The notes: a model not told the origin generated them from the letters alone. Numbered from the stretch's first letter, positions 26,915 through 36,429 are shown. The stretch is DNA of 64,000 nt from Allobosea sp. (GCF_017308075.1 NZ_JAFKFX010000026.1:186001-250000); one strand, 5' to 3'. Program-made: numbers and translations.

Positions 26915-27907
26915 ATGTCGTCGATCAGCAAGCTTTTTGCCACTGTCGCCTTCACCGCAGCCGCCGGCTTTGCCAGTCTCTCGGCCCAGGCGCAGACCAG
27001 CTGGACGATGGCTTCGGGCTATCCGGAAAGCAGCTTCTTCACCCAGAACATCCGGCAGTTCATCAAGGAGGTCGAGGAGAAGAGCGGCGGCAAGCTGAAG
27101 ATCGACCTGCGCTCCAATGACAGCCTGATCAAGCTCGACGCGGTCAAGCGCGCGGTGCAGTCGGGCCAGGTCCAGATCGGCGAGATCCGGCTCGGCGTCT
27201 ACGGCAACGAAGCTGCGATGTTCAACCTCGACAACATTCCCGGCGTCGCCACCGACTATGACAAGGCGACGCTGCTGAAAAACGCGCAGCTGCCCTTCTT
27301 CGAGGCGATGTTCAAGAAGAACGGCATGCGCGTCCTGACCTATGTCGCCTGGCCTGGCCAGGGCTTCTACACCAAGGCGCCGGTGACCTCGCTCGCCGAT
27401 CTGAAGGGCCAGAAGCTGCGCATCTATTCGAAGCAGACCCAGATTCTTGGCGAAAAGCTCGGCATGGAGGCGCTGATCATGCCCTTCGCCGAAGTGCCGC
27501 AGGCCTTCTCGACCGGCATGATCCAGGCGCTGTGGACCAGCGCGCAGACCGGTACGGACGTGCAGATCTGGGATTATGTGAAGCACTTCACCTATACCGG
27601 CACGATGCACAACAAGAACGCGATCATCGTCAACGAGAAGGCGCTGCGCGCGCTCGATCCGGCGACGCAGAAGGTGCTGATCGAAGCCGGTGAGCGCGCC
27701 ACGGCGCGGGGCTGGGAGCTCAGCAAGAAGGCGAGCGCCGAGCGCGAGCAGGTGCTGAAGGACCATGGCGTGACCATCGCGCAGGCGCCGAAGGAAGTGC
27801 TCGACCGGATCGAGGCGATCGGCAAGGAGATGGTCCAGGAGTGGCTCGCCACCGCCAATGACGCCGAGAAGGCCGTCTACGAGGCCTATCAGAAGAGCAT
27901 GAAGTAA
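26915..27907 (+). CDS. dctP: TRAP transporter solute-binding protein, DctP family
   Basis: A 330-residue periplasmic receptor with a Sec-type signal (FATVAFTAAAGFASLSAQA, cleavage after AQA at about residue 26). The mature protein has NIRQFIKEVEEKSGGKLKI, SVQ-type VQIGEIRLG, and DLKGQKLRIYSKQTQILGEKLG (about residues 155-175), the ligand-binding Arg region of the DctP family. The frame is open further 5' but the ATG at 26915 after GAGGGGGA is clear. It is followed by GTG-initiated dctQ and dctM genes, giving a second full TRAP system. It is not close in sequence to the first DctP (4299-5291); its ligand is unknown. Confidence 0.93.
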   Translation: MSSISKLFATVAFTAAAGFASLSAQAQTSWTMASGYPESSFFTQNIRQFIKEVEEKSGGKLKIDLRSNDSLIKLDAVKRAVQSGQVQIGEIRLGVYGNEAAMFNLDNIPGVATDYDKATLLKNAQLPFFEAMFKKNGMRVLTYVAWPGQGFYTKAPVTSLADLKGQKLRIYSKQTQILGEKLGMEALIMPFAEVPQAFSTGMIQALWTSAQTGTDVQIWDYVKHFTYTGTMHNKNAIIVNEKALRALDPATQKVLIEAGERATARGWELSKKASAEREQVLKDHGVTIAQAPKEVLDRIEAIGKEMVQEWLATANDAEKAVYEAYQKSMK

Positions 27908-27951
27908 GTCCCCAGGCACCGCTGCCCAGCTGCAGGAAACGGGGGCTTTCC

Positions 27952-28473
27952 GTGCTCAGAGCCTTTCTCGACAAGCTCTATCGCGGCTGCGGCTACATCG
28001 CCGCAGCCTTCATGGTCGGCATCGCCGTCACCATCATCGCCCAGATGGTGGCGCGGCTACGGGGCGTCACCCTCGACGCCACGGAGGCCGCGGGCATGTG
28101 CCTCGCAGCCTCCACCTTCTTCGGGTTGGCCCATACCTTCCGCTCCGGCGCGCATGTCCGCATCAACCTGATCGTCGATCGGCTGCCGCCGGGCCTGCGG
28201 CGCCCTGTCGAGCTCTTCAACAGCCTGCTCGGCACCGTGGTGGTCGGCTATCTCGCCTGGCATGTCGGGCAACTCGCGCTGCAATCGCACGAGTTCAACG
28301 ATATCAGCCCGGGACTCCTGGCCATGCCGTTCTGGATTCCGCAGATGGGCGTCGCCTTCGGCATCGCGGTGCTGTGGATCGCCTTCGTCGACGAACTGGT
28401 CTGGCAGCTGAAGGGCGGTCGCCCGCGCTATGAGGCGCCCGACGAGATCGGCCTCGACAAGCCCGTCGCCTGA
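27952..28473 (+). CDS. dctQ: TRAP transporter small permease, DctQ family
   Basis: A 173-residue protein with four membrane segments beginning IAAAFMVGIAVTIIAQMVAR. The phrase AHTFRSGAHVRINLIVDRLP is characteristic of DctQ subunits. Translation starts with GTG at 27952 (LRAFLDKLYRGCGYI follows). It is between dctP and dctM and forms the transport complex with DctM. Confidence 0.92.
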   Translation: MLRAFLDKLYRGCGYIAAAFMVGIAVTIIAQMVARLRGVTLDATEAAGMCLAASTFFGLAHTFRSGAHVRINLIVDRLPPGLRRPVELFNSLLGTVVVGYLAWHVGQLALQSHEFNDISPGLLAMPFWIPQMGVAFGIAVLWIAFVDELVWQLKGGRPRYEAPDEIGLDKPVA

Positions 28474-28484
28474 AGGAGACTCTC

Positions 28485-29789
28485 GTGGATCCTGTCGTCG
28501 TTTCCTCGCTGGTCCTCGCGGGCCTGCTCCTTGTGCTGCTCGCCGGTGGCGTCTGGGTGGCGCTGTCGCTGCTCACGGTCGGCATGGTCATGATGGGGCT
28601 GTTCACCTCGGCGCCGATGGGTTCGCTCATTGCCTCGACGCTGTGGGATTCGAGCTGGGGCTGGGCCCTGACCTCGCTGCCCCTGTTCATCTGGATGGGC
28701 GAGATCCTGTTCCGCTCGAAGCTGTCCTCGGACATGTTCCAGGGGCTGGCGCCCTGGGTCTCGCGCCTGCCGGGCCGACTGCTGCACGTCAACGTGCTCG
28801 GTTGCGGCATCATGGCTGCCGTCGCCGGCTCCTCGGCCGTGACCTGCGCCACGATCGGGCGGATGAGCGTGCCGGAGCTGCAGCGGCGCAACTATCCGCT
28901 GAACGTCACCATCGGCACCCTGGCCGGCTCCGGCACGCTCGGTCTGCTGATCCCGCCCTCGATCATCATGATCGTCTATGGCGTTACCGCCGAGGTCTCG
29001 ATCGCGCGGCTGTTCATCGCCGGCGTCGTGCCCGGGCTGCTGCTGATGGTCCTGTTCATGGGCTACACGGCGATCTGGAGCCTGTTCAATGCCGACAAGA
29101 TGCCGCCGCCCGAGCCGGCAGTGCCTTTCCTTGAGAAGCTCTATCTCTCGCGCCGGCTGATCCCGGTGGCGCTGCTGATCGGCTCGGTCGTCGGCTCGAT
29201 CTATGGCGGCATCGCCACACCGACGGAAGCCGCGACGATCGGCGTGATCGGGGCGCTGATCCTGGCGGTGGCCGGTGGCGGCTTCACCCGCAAGGACTTC
29301 ATGGAAGGCCTGATGTCGGCGATGCGCACCTCGTGCATGATCTCCTTCATCATCGCCTGCGCCGCCTGTCTGACGATCGCCGTCGCCTTCGTCGACATCC
29401 CGCGGGCCCTGGCGAGCTGGGTCGCGGCGATGAATCTCTCGCCCTATGCGCTGCTCGCCGTGCTCGCGGTCTTCATGCTGATCCTCGGCTGCTTCCTCGA
29501 GGGCATCTCGATCATCGTGCTGACCTCCTCGGTGATGCTGCCGATGGTGCAGGCGGCCGGGATCGACCTGCTCTGGTTCGGCATCTTCGTGGTGGTGCTG
29601 ATCGAGGCGGCGCAGATCACGCCGCCGGTCGGATTCAACCTGTTCGTCCTGCAGAGCATCACCGGAAAGGACATCCTGCAGGTCACGAAGGCGGCGATCC
29701 CCTACTTCTTCGTGCTGATGCTGCTTCTGGTGCTGATCGTGGTCTTTCCACAGATCGTCACCGGGCTGCCGAAGATGATGCAGGGCTGA
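28485..29789 (+). CDS. dctM: TRAP transporter large permease, DctM family
   Basis: A 434-residue polytopic membrane subunit. It has the DctM stretches LTSLPLFIWMGEILFRS, AGSSAVTCATIGRM (about residue 112), GTLAGSGTLGLLIPPSIIMI (about 145) and EAAQITPPVGFNLFVLQ near the C-terminus. GTG at 28485 with AAGGAGA upstream is the start. It completes the second TRAP system. The following genes are a HpaI-type aldolase and hyuAB after a 215-base gap that contains an operator palindrome. Confidence 0.95.
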   Translation: MDPVVVSSLVLAGLLLVLLAGGVWVALSLLTVGMVMMGLFTSAPMGSLIASTLWDSSWGWALTSLPLFIWMGEILFRSKLSSDMFQGLAPWVSRLPGRLLHVNVLGCGIMAAVAGSSAVTCATIGRMSVPELQRRNYPLNVTIGTLAGSGTLGLLIPPSIIMIVYGVTAEVSIARLFIAGVVPGLLLMVLFMGYTAIWSLFNADKMPPPEPAVPFLEKLYLSRRLIPVALLIGSVVGSIYGGIATPTEAATIGVIGALILAVAGGGFTRKDFMEGLMSAMRTSCMISFIIACAACLTIAVAFVDIPRALASWVAAMNLSPYALLAVLAVFMLILGCFLEGISIIVLTSSVMLPMVQAAGIDLLWFGIFVVVLIEAAQITPPVGFNLFVLQSITGKDILQVTKAAIPYFFVLMLLLVLIVVFPQIVTGLPKMMQG

Positions 29790-29940
29790 GGAAGCGCGCG
29801 GCCGGAACGGGGGCTTGGATCCGCTCCCGACCGTCGCGCCGCGGCTGTCGGGGCCCTCTTGCCTGCCCGGCCTCTCGGCAATGGCGGACGCAGCGGAGGG
29901 CCGCGACACGAGATTGACGGGGCGGCGCGCCGTCTCATAT

Positions 29941-29953
29941 GTTGTCATACAAC
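29941..29953. promoter_or_regulatory. Operator palindrome upstream of the aldolase-hyuAB genes
   Basis: GTTGTCATACAAC has perfect five-base arms (GTTGT/ACAAC) around CAT and lies 52 bases before the aldolase start at 30005. The same motif (TGTATGACAAC on the other strand) appears upstream of the TRAP genes, so one regulator, most likely the FadR-like protein at 25935-26636, is expected to bind all sites. Confidence 0.62.
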
Positions 29954-30004
29954 TAGAGGTGCTGGCGATGGCCGCACCCGCAGAGCAGAACGGTGGAAAC
30001 TGAG

Positions 30005-30796
30005 ATGACGGCTCTTCGTAATCCCCTGAAGTCCAACCTGGCCGAAGGCAGGCTGCAGGTCGGGCTGTGGTGTTCGCTCGGCAGCGCGGTGGTGACCGAG
30101 GTGCTGGCGGGAGCGGGCTATGACTGGCTCCTCGTCGACGGCGAGCACAGCCCCAATGATCTGCTCTCGATCATCGAACAGCACCGTGCGGCTTCCGCCT
30201 ACGAGACCGAGGTCGTGGTGCGGATGCGCAGCCATGATCCGGATGCGGTGAAGCAGTTCATGGATTCGGGCATCCGCTCCTTCCTGTTCCCCTTCGTGCA
30301 GACGGCCGAGCAGGCGCAGGCGCTGGTGCGGGCGACGCGCTATCCGCCGCACGGCATTCGCGGCTATTCGGTCTCGCAGCGCGCCAACCGCTATGGCCGG
30401 GTCAAGGGCTATCACCCGCTCGCCCATGAGGAGTGCTTCGTCGCGGTACAGATCGAATCCGGCGTGGCGGCGCAGGCTGCGGCGGATATCGCCGCCATCG
30501 AGGGCGTCGACGCGGTCTTCATCGGACCAAGCGATCTTTCCGCCGATCTCGGGGCGCTGGGAAATCCGCATGATGACGGTGTCCAGCAGACGATCCGTTC
30601 GGTGCTCGAGCTGGGCCGCGACGGACAGACCGTCACCGGCGTGCTCGCGCCGCTCGAGGAGGATGCCCGCCGCTATATCGACTGGGGCGCCCGCTTCGTC
30701 GCGGTCGGCAGCGATCTCGGCCTGCTGACCAGGCATGGTGACGCGCTGGCGGCGCGCTTCCGCGCCCTCGACATCGCACGTCCGGCTTCGGCCTGA
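30005..30796 (+). CDS. HpaI/HpcH family aldolase (citrate lyase beta-like)
   Basis: A 263-residue class II (metal-dependent) aldolase of the HpaI type, which cleaves 2-oxo-4-hydroxy acids to pyruvate (or another oxoacid) plus an aldehyde. The family signature is present: WCSLGSAVVTEVLAGAGYDW, LLVDGEHSPND with the catalytic His, GIRGYSVSQRANRYG, and the metal-binding Glu in VQIESGVAA plus Asp in FIGPSDLSADLG. A GTG at 29993 is also in frame; the ATG at 30005 is preferred. Its neighbours (TRAP transporter, hyuAB, aminotransferase) suggest a degradation pathway for an N-containing heterocycle or amino-acid derivative ending in an aldol cleavage. Confidence 0.9.
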   Translation: MTALRNPLKSNLAEGRLQVGLWCSLGSAVVTEVLAGAGYDWLLVDGEHSPNDLLSIIEQHRAASAYETEVVVRMRSHDPDAVKQFMDSGIRSFLFPFVQTAEQAQALVRATRYPPHGIRGYSVSQRANRYGRVKGYHPLAHEECFVAVQIESGVAAQAAADIAAIEGVDAVFIGPSDLSADLGALGNPHDDGVQQTIRSVLELGRDGQTVTGVLAPLEEDARRYIDWGARFVAVGSDLGLLTRHGDALAARFRALDIARPASA

Positions 30797-30826
30797 CGCG
30801 CCCCCGATTTTCCGGAGAAGCAGATC

Positions 30827-32914
30827 ATGAGTCATGGCGGACAGCAGGTCCGGGTCGGCGTCGACATTGGCGGGACCTTCACCGACATCGTGGTGGAGGT
30901 CGGCGCCAGCCTGCATTCGACCAAGGTGCTGACGAACTATGCCAATCCCGAGCAGGCGATCATCGATGGCGTGCTGCAGGTGGCTGATATCGCCGGCATC
31001 GGCATCGGCGAGATCGACATCATCATCCACGGCACGACGCTGGCGACCAATGCGCTGATCGAGCGCAAGGGCGCGCGCACCGCCTTCATCACCACCAAGG
31101 GCTTCCGCGACGTCATCGAGATGCGGACGGAAAGCCGCTTCGAGCAATATGATCTCGACATCGTCCTGCCGCCGCCCCTGGTCGAGCGCAGCCACCGCCT
31201 CGTGCTCGACGAGCGCATCGGGGCCGATGGCAGCGTCCACAAGGCGCCGGACCCGGCCGAGATCGAGGCGCTGGCCGAGCGCATCGTCGCCGGCGGCTAT
31301 GACAGCGTCGCGATCGGCTTCATCCATTCCTATCTCAACGACGCGCATGAGCAGGCGATGCGCGCGGCGCTCCTCGCCCGCGCGCCGGGGCTGGCGGTCT
31401 CGATCTCGGCCGAGGTCTCGCCGCAGATGCGCGAGTTCCAGCGTTTCAACACCGTCTGCGCCAATGCCTATGTGAAGCCGCTGATGGCGTCCTATCTCAA
31501 CCGGCTGGTCGACCGGCTGCGCGAGGCCGGCGCCTCCTGCCCGGTCTTCATGATGCATTCCGGGGGCGGCATCATCAGCGTCGAGAGCGCCGCCGAGTTC
31601 CCGGTGCGGCTGCTCGAATCCGGCCCGGCCGGCGGAGCGATCTTCGCCGCCCATATCGCGGCAGGCCACGGGCTCGACCAGGTCCTGTCCTATGACATGG
31701 GCGGCACCACCGCGAAGATCTGCCTGATCGAGCAGCAGGTGCCGAAGACCGCCAAGACCTTCGAGGTCGCCCGTACCTACCGCTTCAAGAAGGGCAGCGG
31801 CATGCCGATCTCGATCCCGGTGATCGAGATGGTCGAGATCGGCGCCGGCGGCGGCTCGATCGCCACCGTCGACTCGATGCGCCAGATCCGCGTCGGGCCG
31901 CACAGCGCCGGTTCCGAGCCCGGCCCGGCCTGCTATCAGCGCGGCGGCGACCGGCCGACCGTCACCGATGCCGACCTCCTGCTCGGCAAGCTCGACGCCG
32001 AGGATTTCGCCGGCGGCAGCATCAGGCTCTCGAGCGAGGCCTCGCGCCAGGCGTTGCGCCGCGATATCGGCGAGAAGCTCGGCATCGACGAGGCGACCGC
32101 CTCCTTCGGCCTCTGCGAGATCGTCGACGAGAACATGACCAACGCCGCCCGCATGCATGCGGTGGAGAGCGGCAAGGAGCTCTCGGGCTTCACCATGATC
32201 GCCTTCGGCGGCGCCGCGCCGCTGCACGCGGCGCGGCTCTGCGACAAGCTCGGCATCGACAAGCTCCTGGTGCCGCCCGGCGCCGGCGTCGGCTCGGCGA
32301 TCGGCTTCCTGCGCGCGCCTTTCGGCTTCGAATCGGTGCGCAGCGCCTATCTCCGGCTCAGCCGCTTCGACGCGGAGCGGATCAACCAGGTGCTGAGGGA
32401 GCTGGCCGAGGAGGCGACCGCCTTCGTCCATGCCGGCGCGCCCGGCATCGCGCCGGCGCTCGAATGCGTCGCCTATATGCGCTATGTCGGCCAGGGCTGG
32501 GAGATTCCGGTCGCGATCGCGATCCGCGACTATGGTCCGGGTGACGGCGATCACTTCCGCAGGCAGTTCGACGAGGCCTATGAGGGCCTGTTCGACCGGC
32601 TGATCGACGGGCTCGACATCGAGATCGTCAGCTGGTCGCTGCGCGCGAGCTCGCCGACCCCGCCGGCACCGGCGGTCGGCGGCGTGCCCTCCGGCCGCAG
32701 CGTTGCCGGCGACGCCCCGCGCCAGCTCTTTGACGCCGCCGCCGACGGCTTCGTCCCGGCCGCGATCGTCTCCCGCGCCTCGCTTCGTCCCGGCGACCGG
32801 GTCGCCGGACCGGCGATCGTCACCGAGCGCGAGACCACCACAATCGTGACGTCGGGGCGCGAGGCGGTGATGCAGGCCGATGGCTGCCTGCTGCTCAGCC
32901 TGAAGACCGCCTGA
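30827..32914 (+). CDS. hyuA: Hydantoinase/5-oxoprolinase family protein, HyuA (ATPase) subunit
   Basis: A 695-residue HyuA-type subunit. The N-terminal phosphate loop RVGVDIGGTFTDIVVEVG (about residues 7-24) and HGTTLATNALIERKGART (about 65-82) are family signatures, and YDMGGTTAKICLIE (about 288) begins the second ATPase half. HyuA with HyuB cleaves cyclic amide bonds (5-oxoproline, N-methylhydantoin) in an ATP-dependent way. It is followed by HyuB after 24 bases. The substrate is not determined; the linked TRAP transporter, aldolase and aminotransferase suggest an imported lactam or hydantoin-like carboxylate. Confidence 0.92.
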   Translation: MSHGGQQVRVGVDIGGTFTDIVVEVGASLHSTKVLTNYANPEQAIIDGVLQVADIAGIGIGEIDIIIHGTTLATNALIERKGARTAFITTKGFRDVIEMRTESRFEQYDLDIVLPPPLVERSHRLVLDERIGADGSVHKAPDPAEIEALAERIVAGGYDSVAIGFIHSYLNDAHEQAMRAALLARAPGLAVSISAEVSPQMREFQRFNTVCANAYVKPLMASYLNRLVDRLREAGASCPVFMMHSGGGIISVESAAEFPVRLLESGPAGGAIFAAHIAAGHGLDQVLSYDMGGTTAKICLIEQQVPKTAKTFEVARTYRFKKGSGMPISIPVIEMVEIGAGGGSIATVDSMRQIRVGPHSAGSEPGPACYQRGGDRPTVTDADLLLGKLDAEDFAGGSIRLSSEASRQALRRDIGEKLGIDEATASFGLCEIVDENMTNAARMHAVESGKELSGFTMIAFGGAAPLHAARLCDKLGIDKLLVPPGAGVGSAIGFLRAPFGFESVRSAYLRLSRFDAERINQVLRELAEEATAFVHAGAPGIAPALECVAYMRYVGQGWEIPVAIAIRDYGPGDGDHFRRQFDEAYEGLFDRLIDGLDIEIVSWSLRASSPTPPAPAVGGVPSGRSVAGDAPRQLFDAAADGFVPAAIVSRASLRPGDRVAGPAIVTERETTTIVTSGREAVMQADGCLLLSLKTA

Positions 32915-32938
32915 GTCCGAGACGAGAGGAGCGAAACC

Positions 32939-34573
32939 ATGGCCACCAGCGCCCTGTCCGACGTCCGCATGCAGATCATGTGGAATCGCCTGATCTCCGT
33001 CGTCGAGGAGCAGGCGGTGACGTTGATCCGCACCGCCTTCAGCACCTCGGTGCGCGAATCCGGCGATCTCTCCGCCGGCGTCTTCAACCGTGCCGGGCTG
33101 ATGATCGCCCAGGCGGTGACCGGCACGCCCGGCCACGTCAACGCCATGGCGGAGGCGGTCGGCCACTTCATCCGCGACATCGGCGAGGAGAACATCTTCG
33201 AGGGCGATGTCTACATCACCAACGATCCCTGGAAGGGCACCGGCCACCTCCACGATTTCACGGTGGTGACGCCGTCCTTCCGCAAGGGTGTGCTGGTCGG
33301 CTATTTCGCCTGCACGGCGCATGTCGTCGACGTCGGCGGGCGCGGCTTCGGGCCGGATGCCAACGAGGTCTATGAAGAGGGCATCTTCATCCCGATCATG
33401 AAGTTCGCCGAGCGTGGCAAGGTCAATCGCGACCTCGTCAACATCCTGCGCAACAATGTCCGCGAGGCGCATCAGGTCGTCGGCGACGTCTATTCGCTCG
33501 CCGCCTGCAACGACACCGGCCACAAGCGGCTGATGGACATGATGGAGGAGTTCCGGATCGGCGATCTGGAGGCACTCGCCGATTTCGTGATCGAGCGCAG
33601 CCATGCCGCCACCATGGAGAAGATCGCGGCCCTGCCGCATGGCGTCTACGACAATGTCATGCGCGTCGACGGCTATGGCAGCCCGATCGACATCGCGGTG
33701 ACGATCACCGTCGACGGCAACGGCATCGGTACGGATTTCGCCGGCACCTCGCCGCCGAGCCCGAAGGGCATCAACGTCCCGCTGATCTATACCGTCGCCT
33801 ATGCGTGCTACGGGCTGAAATGCTCGATCGCGCCGGAGATCCCGAACAATGCCGGCTCGCTGGCGCCGTTCAGGATCACCGCGCCGGAGGGCTGCATCCT
33901 CAACGTCAAGCATCCGGCTCCGGTCGCGGTGCGCCATGTGCTCGGCCATTTCGTGCCGGATGCGGTGCTCGGCGCGGTCCACAAGATGCTGCCCGGCAAG
34001 ATCCCGGCCGAAGGCTCCGGCGCGCTCTGGAACCTGCATCTTTCCGCCAGGCCGCTCGGCGGCGATGACGCTCCCGAGGGCGGCGGCCAGCGCGCCGAGG
34101 TGCTGCTCTTCAACAGCGGCGGCGGCGGCGCCCGGCCCGGCGTTGACGGGCTCAGCGCCACCGCTTTCCCGAGCGGCATCCACACCATGTCGATCGAGGC
34201 GACCGAGCATGTCGGCCCGGTGATCTTCTGGCGCAAGGAATTGCGCGAGGGCTCCGGCGGCGCAGGCAAGCGGCGCGGCGGGCTCGGCCAGGTGGTCGAG
34301 ATCAGCGCGACCAAGGGCCACGAATTCCATTTCAACGCCATGTTCGACCGCGTCGCCCATCCGGCGCGCGGCCGCGAGGGCGGGCAGGACGGCGCGCCGG
34401 GCTCGGTGTCGCTCGACGACGGCACCAAGCTACAGGCCAAGGGGCGCCAGCATGTCCCGGCCGGACGCCGGCTCGTGCTGCAACTGCCCGGCGGCGGTGG
34501 CTATGGCGCGCCGGCCGAGCGCGAGAAGGCGGCGGCCGAGCGCGACCTCGCCTTCGGCTACGTCAAGGTCTGA
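32939..34573 (+). CDS. hyuB: Hydantoinase/5-oxoprolinase family protein, HyuB subunit
   Basis: A 544-residue HyuB-type subunit. Early motifs QAVTLIRTAFSTSVRESGDLSAGVF (in part: IRTAFSTSVRESGDLS), AQAVTGTPGHVNAM and DVYITNDPWKGTGHLHDFTV are diagnostic, and the C-terminus has RRGGLGQVVEI and LPGGGGYGAPAEREK typical of the family. It forms the catalytic partner of HyuA. Its stop is 20 bases before the aminotransferase start. Confidence 0.92.
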   Translation: MATSALSDVRMQIMWNRLISVVEEQAVTLIRTAFSTSVRESGDLSAGVFNRAGLMIAQAVTGTPGHVNAMAEAVGHFIRDIGEENIFEGDVYITNDPWKGTGHLHDFTVVTPSFRKGVLVGYFACTAHVVDVGGRGFGPDANEVYEEGIFIPIMKFAERGKVNRDLVNILRNNVREAHQVVGDVYSLAACNDTGHKRLMDMMEEFRIGDLEALADFVIERSHAATMEKIAALPHGVYDNVMRVDGYGSPIDIAVTITVDGNGIGTDFAGTSPPSPKGINVPLIYTVAYACYGLKCSIAPEIPNNAGSLAPFRITAPEGCILNVKHPAPVAVRHVLGHFVPDAVLGAVHKMLPGKIPAEGSGALWNLHLSARPLGGDDAPEGGGQRAEVLLFNSGGGGARPGVDGLSATAFPSGIHTMSIEATEHVGPVIFWRKELREGSGGAGKRRGGLGQVVEISATKGHEFHFNAMFDRVAHPARGREGGQDGAPGSVSLDDGTKLQAKGRQHVPAGRRLVLQLPGGGGYGAPAEREKAAAERDLAFGYVKV

Positions 34574-34593
34574 GCGGAGCGGGATCGGTCTCG

Positions 34594-35799
34594 ATGCAGT
34601 ATCAGAGCACGCGCGCCGGGCTGATCAAGCCCTCGCCCTCCATGGCGATCTCGATCGAGGCAAGGCGGATGACGGCGGCCGGCGTTCCGGTCGTCGATCT
34701 CAGCCTGGGCGAGCCCGATTTCGCGACGCCGCCGCATGTTCTCGCGGCGGCAGCCGCGGCGATGCGGCGTGGTGAGACGCGCTACACTGCAGCCGACGGC
34801 ACGCCCGAGCTGAAGGACGCGATCGTCCTGAAGTTCAGCCGCGAGAACGGGCTTTCTTTCCAGCGTGGCGAGGTGACCGCCGCCAATGGCGCCAAGCAGA
34901 TCATCTTCAATGCGCTGCTGGCGACGCTGGAGCCGGGCGACGAGGTGCTGGTGCCGGCGCCTTACTGGGTCTCCTATACCGACATGGTGCTGCTGCTCGG
35001 CGGCGAGCCCAAGGTGCTGCCTTGCCCGGTCGAGGACGATTTCAAGCTGACGCCGGAGGCGCTCGACCGGGCCCTGACCAAGAAGACCCGCTGGGTGATG
35101 TTCAACGCGCCGAACAATCCCTGCGGCGCCGCCTATAGCCGCGAGGAGCTCGCCGCGCTCGGCGCGGTGCTGGCGCGGCATCCGCAGGTGCTCGTCATGT
35201 CCGACGAGATCTACGAGCACATCAACTACACGCAGACGCCGTTCTGCTCCTTCCTGACCGCCTGCCCCGAGCTGCGCGAGCGGCTGCTCATCGTCAACGG
35301 CGTCTCCAAGACCTATGCGATGACCGGCTGGCGCATCGGCTACGCCGCGGGTCCGGCGCCGCTGATCGCCACCATGGCCAAGATCCAGTCGCAGAGCACC
35401 TCGAACCCCTGCTCGATCGCCCAGGCGGCGGCCGTGGCGGCGCTGACCGGGCCGCAGGACTTCGTGGCGCAGGCGGTCGGGGAATACCGCGCGCGCAAGG
35501 ATCTCGTCACCGAGGGGCTGAACGCGATCGCCGGCCTGAAGACGCGTTCGCCGGAAGGCGCCTTCTATGCCTATCCGGAATGCTCGGCCCTGCTCGGCCG
35601 GCGCACGCCGGCCGGCAAGGTCATCGCCGACGACACCGATCTCGTCTCCTATCTGCTGAGCGAGGGTCATGTCGCCGTGGTCCAGGGCTCGGCCTATGGG
35701 CTGGAGCCCTATTTCCGGGTGTCTTTCGCGACCTCGCGCGAGCAGCTGACGACCGCGATCGAGCGCATAGGCGACGCCGTGAAACGGCTGGAGCCCTGA
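34594..35799 (+). CDS. PLP-dependent aminotransferase, class I/II (AspC-like)
   Basis: A 401-residue fold-type I aminotransferase. Visible features are VVDLSLGEPDFATPPHVLAA (about residues 33-52), YTAADGTPELKDAI, ANGAKQIIFNALLA, the substrate-binding APYWVSYTD, NAPNNPCGAAYS, and the cofactor lysine in VNGVSKTYAMTGWRIGYAAG (about 233-250). It resembles aspartate aminotransferases of the alpha subgroup. It probably transfers the amino group of the product freed by HyuAB or works on its own as a general aspartate transaminase. Co-transcription with hyuB is likely from the 20-base gap. Confidence 0.92.
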   Translation: MQYQSTRAGLIKPSPSMAISIEARRMTAAGVPVVDLSLGEPDFATPPHVLAAAAAAMRRGETRYTAADGTPELKDAIVLKFSRENGLSFQRGEVTAANGAKQIIFNALLATLEPGDEVLVPAPYWVSYTDMVLLLGGEPKVLPCPVEDDFKLTPEALDRALTKKTRWVMFNAPNNPCGAAYSREELAALGAVLARHPQVLVMSDEIYEHINYTQTPFCSFLTACPELRERLLIVNGVSKTYAMTGWRIGYAAGPAPLIATMAKIQSQSTSNPCSIAQAAAVAALTGPQDFVAQAVGEYRARKDLVTEGLNAIAGLKTRSPEGAFYAYPECSALLGRRTPAGKVIADDTDLVSYLLSEGHVAVVQGSAYGLEPYFRVSFATSREQLTTAIERIGDAVKRLEP

Positions 35800-35951
35800 C
35801 CTCCGCCCTTGGTCGGGGGCGGGCAAGGCAAGATTCGATTGAAAACCCCACGCCGGGAGGCCAGATAGCAGGGACGGGCCGTTGCCCGCCTTTGCGATCG
35901 CTATCCCGGCGGTCGCGACACCGTATCCGGTGAGGATAAGGGGATTGCTGA

Positions 35952-36410
35952 ATGTCGGGGTCCGACCCTTCCCACGCCATCGCGGCCGAGCCCGAAGCGG
36001 AGAGCTACGACCTCTCCGAACAGGTCGGCTTCATCCTGCGCCAGGCGATCCAGCGCCATGTCTCGCTGTTCAACGAGATCATGGGGCCGGAACTGACGCC
36101 GACGCAGTGGGCGGTGCTGTCGCGGCTCTATCTCGAAGGCGGCAGCTCGCAGAATCTGCTCGGGCGCCAGACGGCGATGGACGCGGCGACGATCAAGGGC
36201 GTGGTCGACCGGCTGATCAAGCGCAAGCTGGTGCACACCACTGCCGACCCCGATGACGGGCGGCGCGTCATCGTGCAGCTGACCGAGGCCGGCCGGGCCT
36301 ATACCCGCGAATTGATGCCGAAGGCCGAGACCGTCACCAAGGTGACGCTGGCGCCGCTGGCGACGAGCCAGCGCACGACGCTGCTCTCGCTGCTTAAGCA
36401 GTTGCGCTGA
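35952..36410 (+). CDS. nicR: MarR family transcriptional regulator, probable NicR-type repressor of the nicotinate genes
   Basis: A 152-residue MarR protein. It has YDLSEQVGFILRQAIQRH at the N-terminus, then ELTPTQWAVLSRLYLEGGSS, the recognition helix region MDAATIKGVVDRLIKRKLVH and wing TTADPDDGRRVIVQLTEAG. In Pseudomonas putida the MarR-type NicR represses nicotinate genes and is released by 6-hydroxynicotinate; this protein has the same size and a similar N-terminal segment and sits beside the nic cluster, ending 19 bases from the convergent phosphorylase-kinase gene. No operator copy was found before its own start, so the link to the palindromes at 39-54 kb is inference. Confidence 0.75.
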   Translation: MSGSDPSHAIAAEPEAESYDLSEQVGFILRQAIQRHVSLFNEIMGPELTPTQWAVLSRLYLEGGSSQNLLGRQTAMDAATIKGVVDRLIKRKLVHTTADPDDGRRVIVQLTEAGRAYTRELMPKAETVTKVTLAPLATSQRTTLLSLLKQLR

Positions 36411-36429
36411 GAAGAGAGGGCTCCTCAGC

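Noticed and set aside
29945-34360. A 1471-residue open frame on the minus strand
   Set aside because: It is antisense to the HpaI aldolase and hyuAB genes, is rich in Arg, Asp, Gly and His as expected of shadow frames in GC-rich DNA, and has no domain I recognise.
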